Shown: positions 16,314 to 24,191 of the stretch, in pieces
How positions within the stretch are numbered: position 1 is the first letter of the stretch
Layout: every line of letters starts with the position of its first letter
From: Halorubrum sp. 2020YC2
GTDB taxonomy: Archaea > Halobacteriota > Halobacteria > Halobacteriales > Haloferacaceae
Direction of reading: 5' to 3'
Length of the DNA: 64,000 nt
NCBI RefSeq assembly: GCF_018623055.1
Contig: NZ_CP076019.1
Coordinates: 1,984,001 to 2,048,000, forward strand
Notes under the pieces: model-generated
Database searches by the model: none
Seen by the model: the letters and a program-made list of their open reading frames with translations, nothing else
What the model was told of the DNA's origin: nothing
Translations under genes and position numbers: made by a program

Positions 16314-17123
16314 ATGTCTACATCGAACAGCGCGGCCGCCGAGACCGGCGGGCGGACGTCAGCGAGGGATACGCAACTTCGGCTGTGGAACGCCGTCATG
16401 GCCGTCTTACACTTCCTACAGGGGGCAGCGATGGTCGCCCTCGCCGACCGGGTCCTGTGGCCGATCACGCGGACGAGATACGGCTTCGACCCCGGAACAG
16501 AGACTATCTTTCCGGAAACGGTCTCCTTCGTCGACGCGAACCTCCCCCTGCTCGTGGCGGGGTTCCTCTTCGTCTCCGCGTTCGCCCACGCGGCGATCGC
16601 GACCGTGCTGTACGACCGGTACGTCGCGTACCTCGACAGGGGGATGAACCCTTACCGCTGGTACGAGTACGCCGTGAGCGCCTCGCTGATGATCGTCGTC
16701 ATCGGCATGCTGGCCGGGGTCTGGGACCTCGGAACGCTCACGGCGCTGTTCGGACTGGTCGCCGTGATGAACCTCTGTGGACTCCTGATGGAGCGGCGCA
16801 ACGAGTCGACCGACGAGACGGACTGGACGCCGTTCTGGGTCGGCGTCGTCGCCGGTGTCGTGCCCTGGGTCGTCATCGCGATCACGTTCCTCGGCACGGT
16901 GACGGCCAGCAACGGGGAGTTCCCCACCTTCGTCATCTACATCTACGTCTCGATCTTCGTCTTCTTCAACCTCTTCACGCTGAACATGGCGCTCCAGTAC
17001 CGGGAGGTGTCGCGGTGGAAAGACTACCTCTTCGGCGAGAAGGCGTACATCCTGTTGAGCCTCGTCGCGAAGTCCGCGTTGGCCTGGCAGGTGTACTTCG
17101 GGACCCTCAACTCCCCGATCTGA
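16314..17123 (+). CDS. Heliorhodopsin
   Basis: A 269-residue seven-helix protein that matches heliorhodopsins, the retinal proteins whose membrane orientation is opposite to type-1 rhodopsins. Retinal would bind K253 in LVAKSALAWQVY near the C-terminus. The Schiff-base counterion is E118 in PYRWYEYAVSASLM. Other family marks are LRLWNAVMAVLHFLQG (TM1), VMNLCGLLME (TM4), DWTPFWVGVVAGVVPWVVIA (TM5), NMALQYREV and KDYLFGEKAYILLSL. It is distinct from bacteriorhodopsin or sensory rhodopsin, which lack these motifs. The family does not usually pump ions; signalling or regulation of a partner enzyme is suspected in other organisms. No obvious partner or carotenoid gene adjoins. Confidence 0.93.
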   Translation: MSTSNSAAAETGGRTSARDTQLRLWNAVMAVLHFLQGAAMVALADRVLWPITRTRYGFDPGTETIFPETVSFVDANLPLLVAGFLFVSAFAHAAIATVLYDRYVAYLDRGMNPYRWYEYAVSASLMIVVIGMLAGVWDLGTLTALFGLVAVMNLCGLLMERRNESTDETDWTPFWVGVVAGVVPWVVIAITFLGTVTASNGEFPTFVIYIYVSIFVFFNLFTLNMALQYREVSRWKDYLFGEKAYILLSLVAKSALAWQVYFGTLNSPI

Positions 17124-17256
17124 CCGATTTCGGGGGGACTTCTGAGGAGCGCGCGTGGAGGTATGTGGGTCGGGAGCGTCGAGGCTGCCCGTCGGACGAG
17201 GACCCGGATCTCCCGAAAATGCGGTCGGAAGTGGACGCGAACGACCGAAAGCCGTG

Positions 17257-17985
17257 CTACGGCGGGGTCGTCTCGGCGACGGCGTTCGCGAGGAGATCGA
17301 GAAATTCGCTCTCGTACCCCTCGTCGACGTGATTCACGTTCCAGAGACCCGATTCCCGGATTTTGTCGCTCCGACTGTGCCGGCCGATCCAGTCGTCTCT
17401 CCGGGAGTCGATCGACCGCTTCTCGAAGTTGCTGAGGAGGGCGATGGCGTTCCGTTCGAGGCGCGCCCGATCGCTGTCCGCGCCGGGTTCGTCGTCGAGG
17501 TTCACCCAGAGGAACGGCTGTTCGCGGACGTAGGCGCTCACCCGCCGTTCGACGATGTACTCTTCAGAACGGACCTCCGACCGCTCGCGGTCGATCCCCG
17601 ACCAGCGGTCGTCCCAGTCGGGATAGTCGTCGGAGAGGTCGTGCTTCTCGATCATCGCCTCACCGACGCGCTTGCGGTACACCGAACCGCGGTGCGCCCC
17701 TCCGTGTGGATGGCTGGCGCTCCCGTCACCGGTCCCGTAATGCTGTTTCAGTCGGTCCCAAAGCGACGTGCTGCTTCCCGCAGAAACGGCGTGTGTCCCG
17801 ACCCGGGTGACGCGGAACTGGTCCGTCGAGTCCCGCGTTTCGCCCGGTTCGAGGAAGAAATAGACACCGCGCTCGGGCCAGTCCATGTAGCCGGTACAGT
17901 TCTTGAGCTTCCGTGTACCGCCAACTCGCTGGGCGAGGTCATCGAGTATGGTGTACAGACGGTCGAGGTCGGCCTGACGGACCAT
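17257..17985 (-). CDS. GIY-YIG-like nuclease-superfamily protein
   Basis: A 242-residue protein with the core layout of a GIY-YIG domain. A GIY-like strand is at G40-V41-Y42 (RGVYFFLEPGE), a YIG-like strand at R61-V62-G63 (VTRVGTHAV), an Arg in the following helix (LWDRLKQHYG, R78), and a late Glu in ARLERNAIALLSN (about residue 185). These positions match the family's catalytic pattern, though strand 2 lacks Tyr. The role could be DNA repair, restriction or phage-related. ATG at 17985 chosen; a longer TTG start ten codons upstream is possible. It converges with the heliorhodopsin gene. Confidence 0.65.
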   Translation of the reverse strand: MVRQADLDRLYTILDDLAQRVGGTRKLKNCTGYMDWPERGVYFFLEPGETRDSTDQFRVTRVGTHAVSAGSSTSLWDRLKQHYGTGDGSASHPHGGAHRGSVYRKRVGEAMIEKHDLSDDYPDWDDRWSGIDRERSEVRSEEYIVERRVSAYVREQPFLWVNLDDEPGADSDRARLERNAIALLSNFEKRSIDSRRDDWIGRHSRSDKIRESGLWNVNHVDEGYESEFLDLLANAVAETTPP

Positions 17986-18119
17986 TCTTACCAAACGGCT
18001 CCCTCTCGCGGACAAAGAAGTTCATCACTCAGTACGGCGGATCGAGTGGGAAAACGGGTCGACGGTCCCGTGTGTCGGTCGAACCAACCGTTTTCACGTC
18101 GCCGCGCGATCTGACGCTC

Positions 18120-18323
18120 ATGGATCACCGCTGTCCCGACTGCGGCGTCACGATGGAAGAGGTCGAGTTCAGCATGGGCGACGCTTGGAACGCACACGTC
18201 AGGACCGGCGAGGAGCGGTCAGGGCTCCTCGGAAAGCTCGGGATGAACGAGCGCAAGGAACTGACGACGGTGATGTGTCCCGAGTGCGGGCTGGTCCGCC
18301 ACTACGCCGAGTTCGAGGAGTGA
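18120..18323 (+). CDS. Small zinc-ribbon protein (67 aa)
   Basis: The product begins MDHRCPDCGVTMEEVEFSMG and ends MCPECGLVRHYAEFEE, giving two CxxC knuckles that can bind one zinc, separated by about 45 residues containing a Lys/Arg-containing loop (GLLGKLGMNERKELT). Small zinc ribbons of this kind are common in haloarchaea and their roles are mostly unknown. ATG at 18120 chosen because upstream codons are not conserved-looking. Confidence 0.7.
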   Translation: MDHRCPDCGVTMEEVEFSMGDAWNAHVRTGEERSGLLGKLGMNERKELTTVMCPECGLVRHYAEFEE

Positions 18324-18428
18324 CGCCGGAGGTCGGCTCTCGCGTTCGGTCGCGTCGCTGACCGCACGCGACCGACACCGGACAGTTCCGGTCGGGGCTT
18401 TATTCACCCCCGCGCCGGACGGAGACAT

Positions 18429-20087
18429 ATGGAGCCAGACCTGGACCGATTCACGTCTCGCCGGTCGACCGTGTACGGCCAGCGCGGCGTGGTGGCGACC
18501 AGCCAGCCGCTCGCCAGCGAGGCGGGCATCGAAGTGTTACGCGAGGGCGGCAACGCGTTCGACGCCGCGGTCGCGACCGCCGCCGCGCTCAACGTCGTCG
18601 AGCCCACCTCGACCGGGCTGGGCGGCGACGTGTTCGCGCTGTACCGGACCGCGGACGGCGAGGTCGGCGCGATGCGCTCCTGCGGCGGCGCCCCCGCGGA
18701 CGCGACGATCGAAAACGTCCGGGCCGCGCTGGCGGAGGACGACGACGCGGACTCGTACTACCCCGACGACGGCGGCTACGCGGTCGACGACGCGGGCGAG
18801 GCCGGGATGCCCTTCTACGGCCCGCACGCGGTCACGGTCCCCGGGACGGCCCGCGGCTGGGAGGCGACCGTCGAGGAGCTGGGCCGGCTGAGCCTCGGGG
18901 ACGCGCTCGCGCCGGCCATCCGCTACGCGACGGAGGGGTACCCGGTGTCGGAGGTGATCGCCTCCTACTGGGCGAGCGCCGACGCGCTGTTCACCGACGA
19001 CCACGCCCGCGAGGCGTACCTGTTCGACGACGAGCCGCCGAGCGTCGGACAGACGGTGACGATGCCGCGGCTGGGCGAGTCGATGCGGACGATCGCGGAG
19101 GAGGGCGCGGACGTCGTCTACGAGGGCGAGATCGCCGAGGCGATCGCCGACGAGGTACAGTCGCAGGGCGGGTTCATGACCGTCGACGACCTCGCGGAGT
19201 TCGAGGTCGAGTGGCCCGACCCGGTGTCGACCACGTACAACGGCGCCGAGGTGTACGAACTGCCGCCGAACAACCAGGGGCTCATCGCGCTGGAGGCGCT
19301 CAACGTCGCCGCGGAGCTCGGCGCGGGCGAGCACGAGTACGACTCGCCGGAGCGCGTCCACTACTTCGCTGAAGCGATGAAACGCGCCTTCCACGACGGC
19401 CACCGCTACATCACCGACCCCGAGTACGAGGAGGTCCCGCCGCTGGCGTCGAGCGAGTGGGCGGAAGAGCGCGCCGCCGGCGTCGGCGCGACCGCCTCGC
19501 ACGACGTCTCCTTCGGCGTGCCGAACGCGAACGCCGAGGACGCCGACACCGTCCTCCTCACGGTGGCCGACGAGGCGGGCAACGTCGTCTCCTACATCAA
19601 CTCCCGGTTCGCCGGCTTCGGCTCCGGACTCGTCGCGGGCGACACCGGCATCGCGCTCCAGAACCGCGGCGCGTCGTTCTCGCTCGACCCCGAGCACCCG
19701 AACTCGCTCGAACCCGGCAAGCGGCCCTTCCACACGCTCATTCCGGGCGTGGTCCGGTTCGACGAGGACGACTGGGCGGCGTTCGGCGTGATGGGCGGGT
19801 ACATGCAGCCGCAGGGCCACGTCCAGGTTATCTCGAACCTCGTCGACTACGATATGCCGCTCCAGCGCGCGCTCGACGAGCCGCGGTGGCGCTACCGCGA
19901 GAGCGGCGAACTGGCGCTCGAACCGCACTTCGACGGCGACGCCGCGGCCAAGCTCGTCCGGAAGGACCACGACGTGCGGACGCTCTCGCCGGTCATGTTC
20001 GGCGGCGCGCAGATCGCCCGGAACCGGAAGGGTGTTCTCTCGGCCGCGACCGAACCGCGGAAGGACGGCAACGCACAGGGGTACTGA
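18429..20087 (+). CDS. ggt: Gamma-glutamyltransferase-family protein
   Basis: A 552-residue Ntn-hydrolase of the gamma-glutamyltransferase family. It would hydrolyse or transfer gamma-glutamyl groups from gamma-glutamyl compounds. The N-terminal part shows GGNAFDAAVATAAALNVVEP and GLGGDVFALYR. The self-cleavage/catalytic Thr should be T374 in NAEDADTVLLTVAD, followed by GNVVSYINSRFAGFGSGL and the Pro/Gly loop of the small subunit. No signal peptide is visible, so it may be cytoplasmic. Haloarchaea use gamma-glutamylcysteine, a plausible substrate (inference). Confidence 0.88.
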   Translation: MEPDLDRFTSRRSTVYGQRGVVATSQPLASEAGIEVLREGGNAFDAAVATAAALNVVEPTSTGLGGDVFALYRTADGEVGAMRSCGGAPADATIENVRAALAEDDDADSYYPDDGGYAVDDAGEAGMPFYGPHAVTVPGTARGWEATVEELGRLSLGDALAPAIRYATEGYPVSEVIASYWASADALFTDDHAREAYLFDDEPPSVGQTVTMPRLGESMRTIAEEGADVVYEGEIAEAIADEVQSQGGFMTVDDLAEFEVEWPDPVSTTYNGAEVYELPPNNQGLIALEALNVAAELGAGEHEYDSPERVHYFAEAMKRAFHDGHRYITDPEYEEVPPLASSEWAEERAAGVGATASHDVSFGVPNANAEDADTVLLTVADEAGNVVSYINSRFAGFGSGLVAGDTGIALQNRGASFSLDPEHPNSLEPGKRPFHTLIPGVVRFDEDDWAAFGVMGGYMQPQGHVQVISNLVDYDMPLQRALDEPRWRYRESGELALEPHFDGDAAAKLVRKDHDVRTLSPVMFGGAQIARNRKGVLSAATEPRKDGNAQGY

Positions 20088-20300
20088 GGGCGGCCGCAGT
20101 GGCCGCGGCATCCGCGGCACCGGCGTATTTATCAACAAAACAATACAAGCCGCTCTTTCGCGCTCGGCCGTCGATCAGCGAACGGTCGGTAGAGCGCACC
20201 TGTCTACGACAGGGAGGGCCTGATCGGTCCGAAATCGACCGGTGTCGTATTTGTGTCCGTGGATACACTTATAATGACTCGTATGGTATACGCTCACAGG

Positions 20301-21683
20301 ATGACGCGAAGAATCCAGCGACGAGACGTACTCAGAGGCGCCGGTGCGGTCGGAATTGCGGCCGTCGCCGGCTGTTCGACGGAGAGCGGAGACGGGGGCG
20401 ACGGCGACGACGGGGGCGACGGCTCCGACGGCTCCGACGGGATGGACGGCGGAGACGGCTCCGACGGGGGCGACGGCGGCGACGTCCCCGACGCCGTGAT
20501 GGTCGTCGGCTTCCCGCAGTCGGGCATCCAGCTGTTCCGCGACTTCTACTCGGAGTTCGCGGACAGCGCGCCGGACTTAGACATCATCGTCCCCGACGGG
20601 CTGATCGACGGCGACCTCCCGAGCGAGGTCGACAACGCTATGAACAACGTCATCGGCACCGCGCCGTCCGCGGGCGGTCCCGGCGCGGAGTTCTTCACGT
20701 CGTCGTACGAGGAGGAGTACGGCGAGGCGCCCGGCGTGTTCACCGCGCAGGCGTACGACGCGATGGCGGTCGAGATCCTCGCGGCCACCGCCGCGGGCGA
20801 GAACGACGGCGAGGCGATCCGCGACCGCGTCCGGACCGTCGCCAATCCCGGCGGCGAGGAGTTCGGTCCGGCCGACCTCCCCGAGGCCGTCGAGACGGTC
20901 GCCGGCGGCGACCCGGTCCACTACGTGGGCGCGTCCTCCAGCGTTAACTTCGACGTCAACGGCGACGTGGCCACCGCCGCGTACGACATCACGGACTTCC
21001 AGGACGGCGAGCTGGTCACTCTCGACACCGTCGAGTTCGGGAACGACCTCACCGAGGAGGACCTGAACGCGACCGCCGAAGCCCCCGTGGGCGTCGACTC
21101 CTTCACCGCCCGGATCGGCGTGTTGATGCCGGAGACGGGCGACCTCGGGCCGCTCGGCGTCCCGATCCGCGACGGCGCGCTGCTCGCGGCCACGCAGGTC
21201 AACGACGCCGGCATCAACGTCGACGTCGAGACCCGCGTCGAGGACACCCAGACCGACCCGCAGGCCGGTATCTCGGGCGCGAACGCCCTCGTCAACGCGG
21301 GCTTCGGCGCGGTCGTCGGCCCGGCGTCGTCGAACGTCAACCTCCAGGTGGCCGACCAGGTGTTCATCCCGAACGGCGTCGTCGGCATCTCGCCGTCGTC
21401 GACCGACCCGGCCGTGACGGACTTAGACGACAACGGCTACATCTTCCGGACCGCGCCCTCCGACCTGCTTCAGGGGCCCGCGATGGCCGACCTCGCCGTC
21501 GGGGACACCGTCGGCGCCGAGAGCTCCGGGACGCTGTACCTCAACGACGCGTACGGCCAGTCGTTAGAGGAGTCGTACGTCAACGCGTTCGAGGAGCGCG
21601 ACGGGACGATCGACGAGCGCGTCTCCTTCGAGCCGAATCAGGCGACGTACACCAGCCAGTGGTCGAGCGTGCTGAACCAGTAG
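20301..21683 (+). CDS. Branched-chain-amino-acid-type ABC substrate-binding lipoprotein, halves permuted
   Basis: A 460-residue exported solute-binding protein. It has a Tat signal (RRDVLRGAGAVG), a lipobox ending at C25 (AVAGCS) and a Gly/Asp linker (26-62). The rest looks like a LivJ-type protein with its halves swapped. Residues 63-265 carry what is normally the C-terminal half (VVGFPQSGIQLFRDFYSEF, VHYVGASSSVNFDVNGD, LDTVEF). Residues 270-460 carry the N-terminal half, which normally follows the signal (IGVLMPETGDLGPLGVPIRD, YIFRTAPSDLLQGPAM, LYLNDAYGQSLEESYV, YTSQWSSVLNQ). The frame is intact. Start ATG 20301 chosen for the Tat signal. The gene is convergent with livHMGF. Confidence 0.88.
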   Translation: MTRRIQRRDVLRGAGAVGIAAVAGCSTESGDGGDGDDGGDGSDGSDGMDGGDGSDGGDGGDVPDAVMVVGFPQSGIQLFRDFYSEFADSAPDLDIIVPDGLIDGDLPSEVDNAMNNVIGTAPSAGGPGAEFFTSSYEEEYGEAPGVFTAQAYDAMAVEILAATAAGENDGEAIRDRVRTVANPGGEEFGPADLPEAVETVAGGDPVHYVGASSSVNFDVNGDVATAAYDITDFQDGELVTLDTVEFGNDLTEEDLNATAEAPVGVDSFTARIGVLMPETGDLGPLGVPIRDGALLAATQVNDAGINVDVETRVEDTQTDPQAGISGANALVNAGFGAVVGPASSNVNLQVADQVFIPNGVVGISPSSTDPAVTDLDDNGYIFRTAPSDLLQGPAMADLAVGDTVGAESSGTLYLNDAYGQSLEESYVNAFEERDGTIDERVSFEPNQATYTSQWSSVLNQ

Positions 21684-21784
21684 AGCGTTCGGCCGAGCCT
21701 TTTCGGATTTTTCACACCATCTGAGCCGCGGCGCTCGGTAGCGTGAGCCGGTACGGTCGGGATGGGACTGCTATCCGTCTATGA

Positions 21785-22073
21785 GCCGGTGCGGTGGCGC
21801 GTGCCGGTGAGCGCCGCGCCGCGGCGCGAACCGCACGCGCGAGGGAGTCGCTGGCGGCGGCAGCCGCCAGCGACGAGGCTGGGGAGGCGTGGGGTGCCGT
21901 GCGGCTGCGGGCGGGCGGGACTCAAAGGGGCAGTTGCGAGGACGCAGTAGGCGTTCACGAGAGCATAGCTCTCGTGAGCCAATCAGAACGCTACGCGTTC
22001 TGATGACGATGTAAGCACCGCAGCGAGCAACGCGAGCGAGGAGCGCAACGAGCGTACTGCGTCCTCGCGACTG
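21785..22073 (-). ncRNA. Structured element core, locus A (candidate structured RNA)
   Basis: About 289 nt, read on the minus strand. The outer stem P1 pairs 22055-22073 with 21931-21949 (18 of 19 positions). Inside it are perfect hairpins at 21983-22003 (TCAGAACGC/GCGTTCTGA) and 21956-21976 (CACGAGAGC/GCTCTCGTG). The 20-nt linker CTGCCCCTTTGAGTCCCGCC follows (complement of 21914-21933), then a hairpin GTCGCTGGCGGC/GCCGCCAGCGAC at 21847-21874, then a GCGCGTGC...GCACGCGCC closing stem. The same plan with different stem sequences occurs at three other loci. No protein frame is conserved among copies. Transcription is not shown, so RNA is an inference from compensatory changes. Confidence 0.5.
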
Positions 22074-22349
22074 GGGCTTTGGAGGTCTTTGCCGCCGATC
22101 CACAGTCAGTTGTTTATAAGCGAGCGGCTGGGGCTTTGGAAGTCTTTGCCGCCGATCCACAGTCAGTTGTTTATAAGCGAGCGGCTGGGGCTTTGGAGGT
22201 CTTCGCCGCCGATCCACAGTCAGTTGTTTATAAGCGAGCGGCTGGGGCTTTGGAGGTCTTCGCCGCCGATCCACAGTCAGTTGTTTATAAGCGAGCGGCT
22301 GGGGCTTTGGAAGTCTTCGCCGCCGGTCTACCGTCAGGATCGGATAACT
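22071..22349 (-). repeat. 57-bp tandem repeat array, locus A
   Basis: Four full 57-bp units (starting at 22071, 22128, 22185 and 22242) and a partial fifth (from 22299) that diverges after about 40 nt. Read on the minus strand each unit runs CCGCTCGCTTATAAAC, then a spacer with GGATCGGCGG, then CCTCCAAAGCCCCAG. Units differ by only a few bases. Each holds a TATA-like box, so the array looks like serial promoters leading into the structured core. Because 57 is divisible by three the array is open in several frames, but no start or family supports a protein. Confidence 0.9.
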
Positions 22350-22407
22350 GGCTGCCGCCGGCACCGGGAAGCGAGCTACAGCCGATCGCTTCCTCGTCGG
22401 AAACCGA

Positions 22408-23253
22408 TTATCCGCCTAAGAAGTCGCGCCGCACGTCCTCGTCGTTGAGCAGCACCTCGCCGCGGTCGGTGTAGCGGTTCTCGCCGTTCACCAGCACGTA
22501 GCCGCGGTCGCACCGCCGGAGCGCCTCCTTCGCGTTCTGCTCGACCATCAGCACCGCCGTCCCGCTGTCGTTGATCCGGTCGATCCGGTCGAACATATCG
22601 GAGACGAGGTCGGGCGCGAGCCCGGCTGACGGCTCGTCGAGCAGCAGCAGGTCGGGGTCGAGCATGAGCGCCCGCCCCATCGCGACCATCTGGCGCTGGC
22701 CGCCCGAGAGCGTCCCCGCCTTCTGATCCTTTCGCTCCCGGAGGATGGGGAAGCGGTCGTAGATCGTCTCGATCTGGTCTTCGGGCACCTCGTCGAGGAT
22801 GTACGCGCCCATTTCGAGGTTCTCGCGGACGCTGAGTCCGGGGAACACGTTGTCGTTCTGCGGGACGAACCCGATCCCCTCGCGGATGATCTGCTCCGGC
22901 GCGAGCCCCTGGATCGGCTCTCCCTCGAACTCGACGGTGCCGCCCATGTGGGTCGTGAGTCCGAAGACGGTCTTCATCACGGTCGACTTCCCGGCCCCGT
23001 TGGGACCGACGATGGTCACGTACTCGCCGTCCGCGACGTCTAAGACCACGTCCGAGAGGATCTGGAGGTCGCCGTAGCCGGCGTCGAGGTCGCGGATCCG
23101 CAGTATCGCGTCGCCGTCGAGCGCGTGGGTCGTGCCGGCGTCCGCGCCGGTCTCGACCGTGTCCGGGTCGACGTCGACCGCGTCGGCCGCGCGCTCGGTC
23201 GTCGCGGAGGTCGCGTCCGCCGCGACATCGTCCTCGGAGGCGTCGGCGGTCAT
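22408..23253 (-). CDS. livF: Branched-chain-amino-acid-type ABC transporter ATPase LivF
   Basis: A 281-residue cytoplasmic ATPase energising import. An acidic, disordered N-terminus of about 50 residues precedes the ABC core: Walker A GPNGAGKSTVMK, Q-loop FVPQNDNVFPGLSV, signature LSGGQRQMVAMGRAL, Walker B LLLLDEPSAGL and H-loop replaced by MVEQNA, as is typical of LivF. Last gene of livH-livM-livG-livF; its ATG overlaps the livG stop by 4 nt. Confidence 0.92.
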   Translation of the reverse strand: MTADASEDDVAADATSATTERAADAVDVDPDTVETGADAGTTHALDGDAILRIRDLDAGYGDLQILSDVVLDVADGEYVTIVGPNGAGKSTVMKTVFGLTTHMGGTVEFEGEPIQGLAPEQIIREGIGFVPQNDNVFPGLSVRENLEMGAYILDEVPEDQIETIYDRFPILRERKDQKAGTLSGGQRQMVAMGRALMLDPDLLLLDEPSAGLAPDLVSDMFDRIDRINDSGTAVLMVEQNAKEALRRCDRGYVLVNGENRYTDRGEVLLNDEDVRRDFLGG

Positions 23254-24191
23254 AGGTCCTCACCCAGGTACGCCTCGATGACCCGCTCGTCGTTCCGTAT
23301 CTCGTCGCCGGTCCCCTCGGCGAGCACGCTGCCCTGATGCATGACGATGACGCGTTCGCAGTTGTTCATGATGACGTCCATGTCGTGTTCGACGAGCAGG
23401 AAGGTGTAGCCGTCCGCGCGCAGGTCGTGGATCCGGTCTAAGAGCTTCTCTTCGAGGGTCGGGTTGACCCCGGCGAGCGGCTCGTCGAGCAGCACCATCT
23501 CGGGGTCGGTCATCAGCGCGCGGGCCATCTCCAGCAGCTTCCGCTGGCCGCCGGAGAGGTTCCCCGCGTGCTCGTGCGCGAGGTGGTCGATCTCGAAGAA
23601 CTCCAGCGTCTCCCACGCCCGCTCGCGGAGCGCGGTCTCCTCCTCGATCACCGCGCCGCGAAGCCCGGGCGTCACCGCCCGGATCGCGGACTCGCCGAGC
23701 TGTCCCTGCGGCGCGAGCATGAGGTTCTCTAGGACGGTCATCTCGGAGAGCTCCCGGGCGATCTGGAACGTCCGGACCAGTCCCTGACGCGCGATCTGGT
23801 GCGGCCTGAGTCCCGTGATGTCCTCGCCCTCGAAGTACACCTTCCCGGCGGTCGGCTGGTGGACGCCGGTGATACAGTTGAACGTGGTCGACTTTCCGGC
23901 GCCGTTCGGCCCGATGAGTCCGGTCAGCGACCCGGACTCGACCTCGAAGGAGGCGCCGTCGACGGCGGTGACGCCGCCGAACCGCTTCACCAGCCCCTCC
24001 ACGCGGAGCGGCACCGTCGTGGGGGTGCGCTTGGCTGCCTCCTCCACGTCGCCGTCGTTCGCCTCCGCCTGCTGTGTGGACCCGTCCGCCGCGGCGACGG
24101 CGTCCGCCGCGCCGGCGTCGCCCGCGTCGCTCGGATCGGCGGCGTCGCCCGCGTCGCCCGCGTCGCTCGGATCGGGAGCGTCGCTACTCAT
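23250..24191 (-). CDS. livG: Branched-chain-amino-acid-type ABC transporter ATPase LivG
   Basis: A 313-residue ATPase with a low-complexity Ala/Asp N-terminus (DPSDAGDAG repeats, about residues 5-60) and then the ABC core. The core shows Walker A GPNGAGKSTTFNCITG, Q-loop VRTFQIARELSEMTV, signature LSGGQRKLLEMARAL, Walker B MVLLDEPLAGVNP and H-loop LLVEHDMDVIM. The LivG-type end EGTGDEIRNDERVIEAYLG is intact. ATG 24191 overlaps the livM stop by 8 nt; a GTG three codons upstream is the alternative start. Confidence 0.92.
   Translation of the reverse strand: MSSDAPDPSDAGDAGDAADPSDAGDAGAADAVAAADGSTQQAEANDGDVEEAAKRTPTTVPLRVEGLVKRFGGVTAVDGASFEVESGSLTGLIGPNGAGKSTTFNCITGVHQPTAGKVYFEGEDITGLRPHQIARQGLVRTFQIARELSEMTVLENLMLAPQGQLGESAIRAVTPGLRGAVIEEETALRERAWETLEFFEIDHLAHEHAGNLSGGQRKLLEMARALMTDPEMVLLDEPLAGVNPTLEEKLLDRIHDLRADGYTFLLVEHDMDVIMNNCERVIVMHQGSVLAEGTGDEIRNDERVIEAYLGEDL

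Noticed and set aside
17986-18015. TTG start for the GIY-YIG-like gene
   Set aside because: It adds ten basic residues before an in-frame ATG that opens a normal N-terminus; ATG preferred.
18537-20138. A 533-codon minus-strand frame opposite gamma-glutamyltransferase
   Set aside because: Arg/Val/Asp-rich composition typical of antisense frames in GC-rich haloarchaeal DNA. The plus strand encodes a complete enzyme.
21785-22073. Structured elements as ordinary rho-independent-like terminators or rRNA/SRP RNA
   Set aside because: They are too long, with conserved linkers and multiple hairpins, and they occur in two orientations, not only after genes. I could not match the motifs to 7S, RNase P or rRNA features that I know.
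21785-22350. CRISPR array as an explanation for the 57-bp repeats
   Set aside because: The units are contiguous with no unique spacers of constant length, no cas genes are nearby, and the units include TATA boxes.
22079-22474. An open frame of 131 codons made of repeated 19-residue units over the locus A array
   Set aside because: It exists only because the DNA unit is 57 bp (divisible by three). The other frames over the array are also open, there is no start signal or family, and the DNA motifs are shared with non-coding loci B, C and D.
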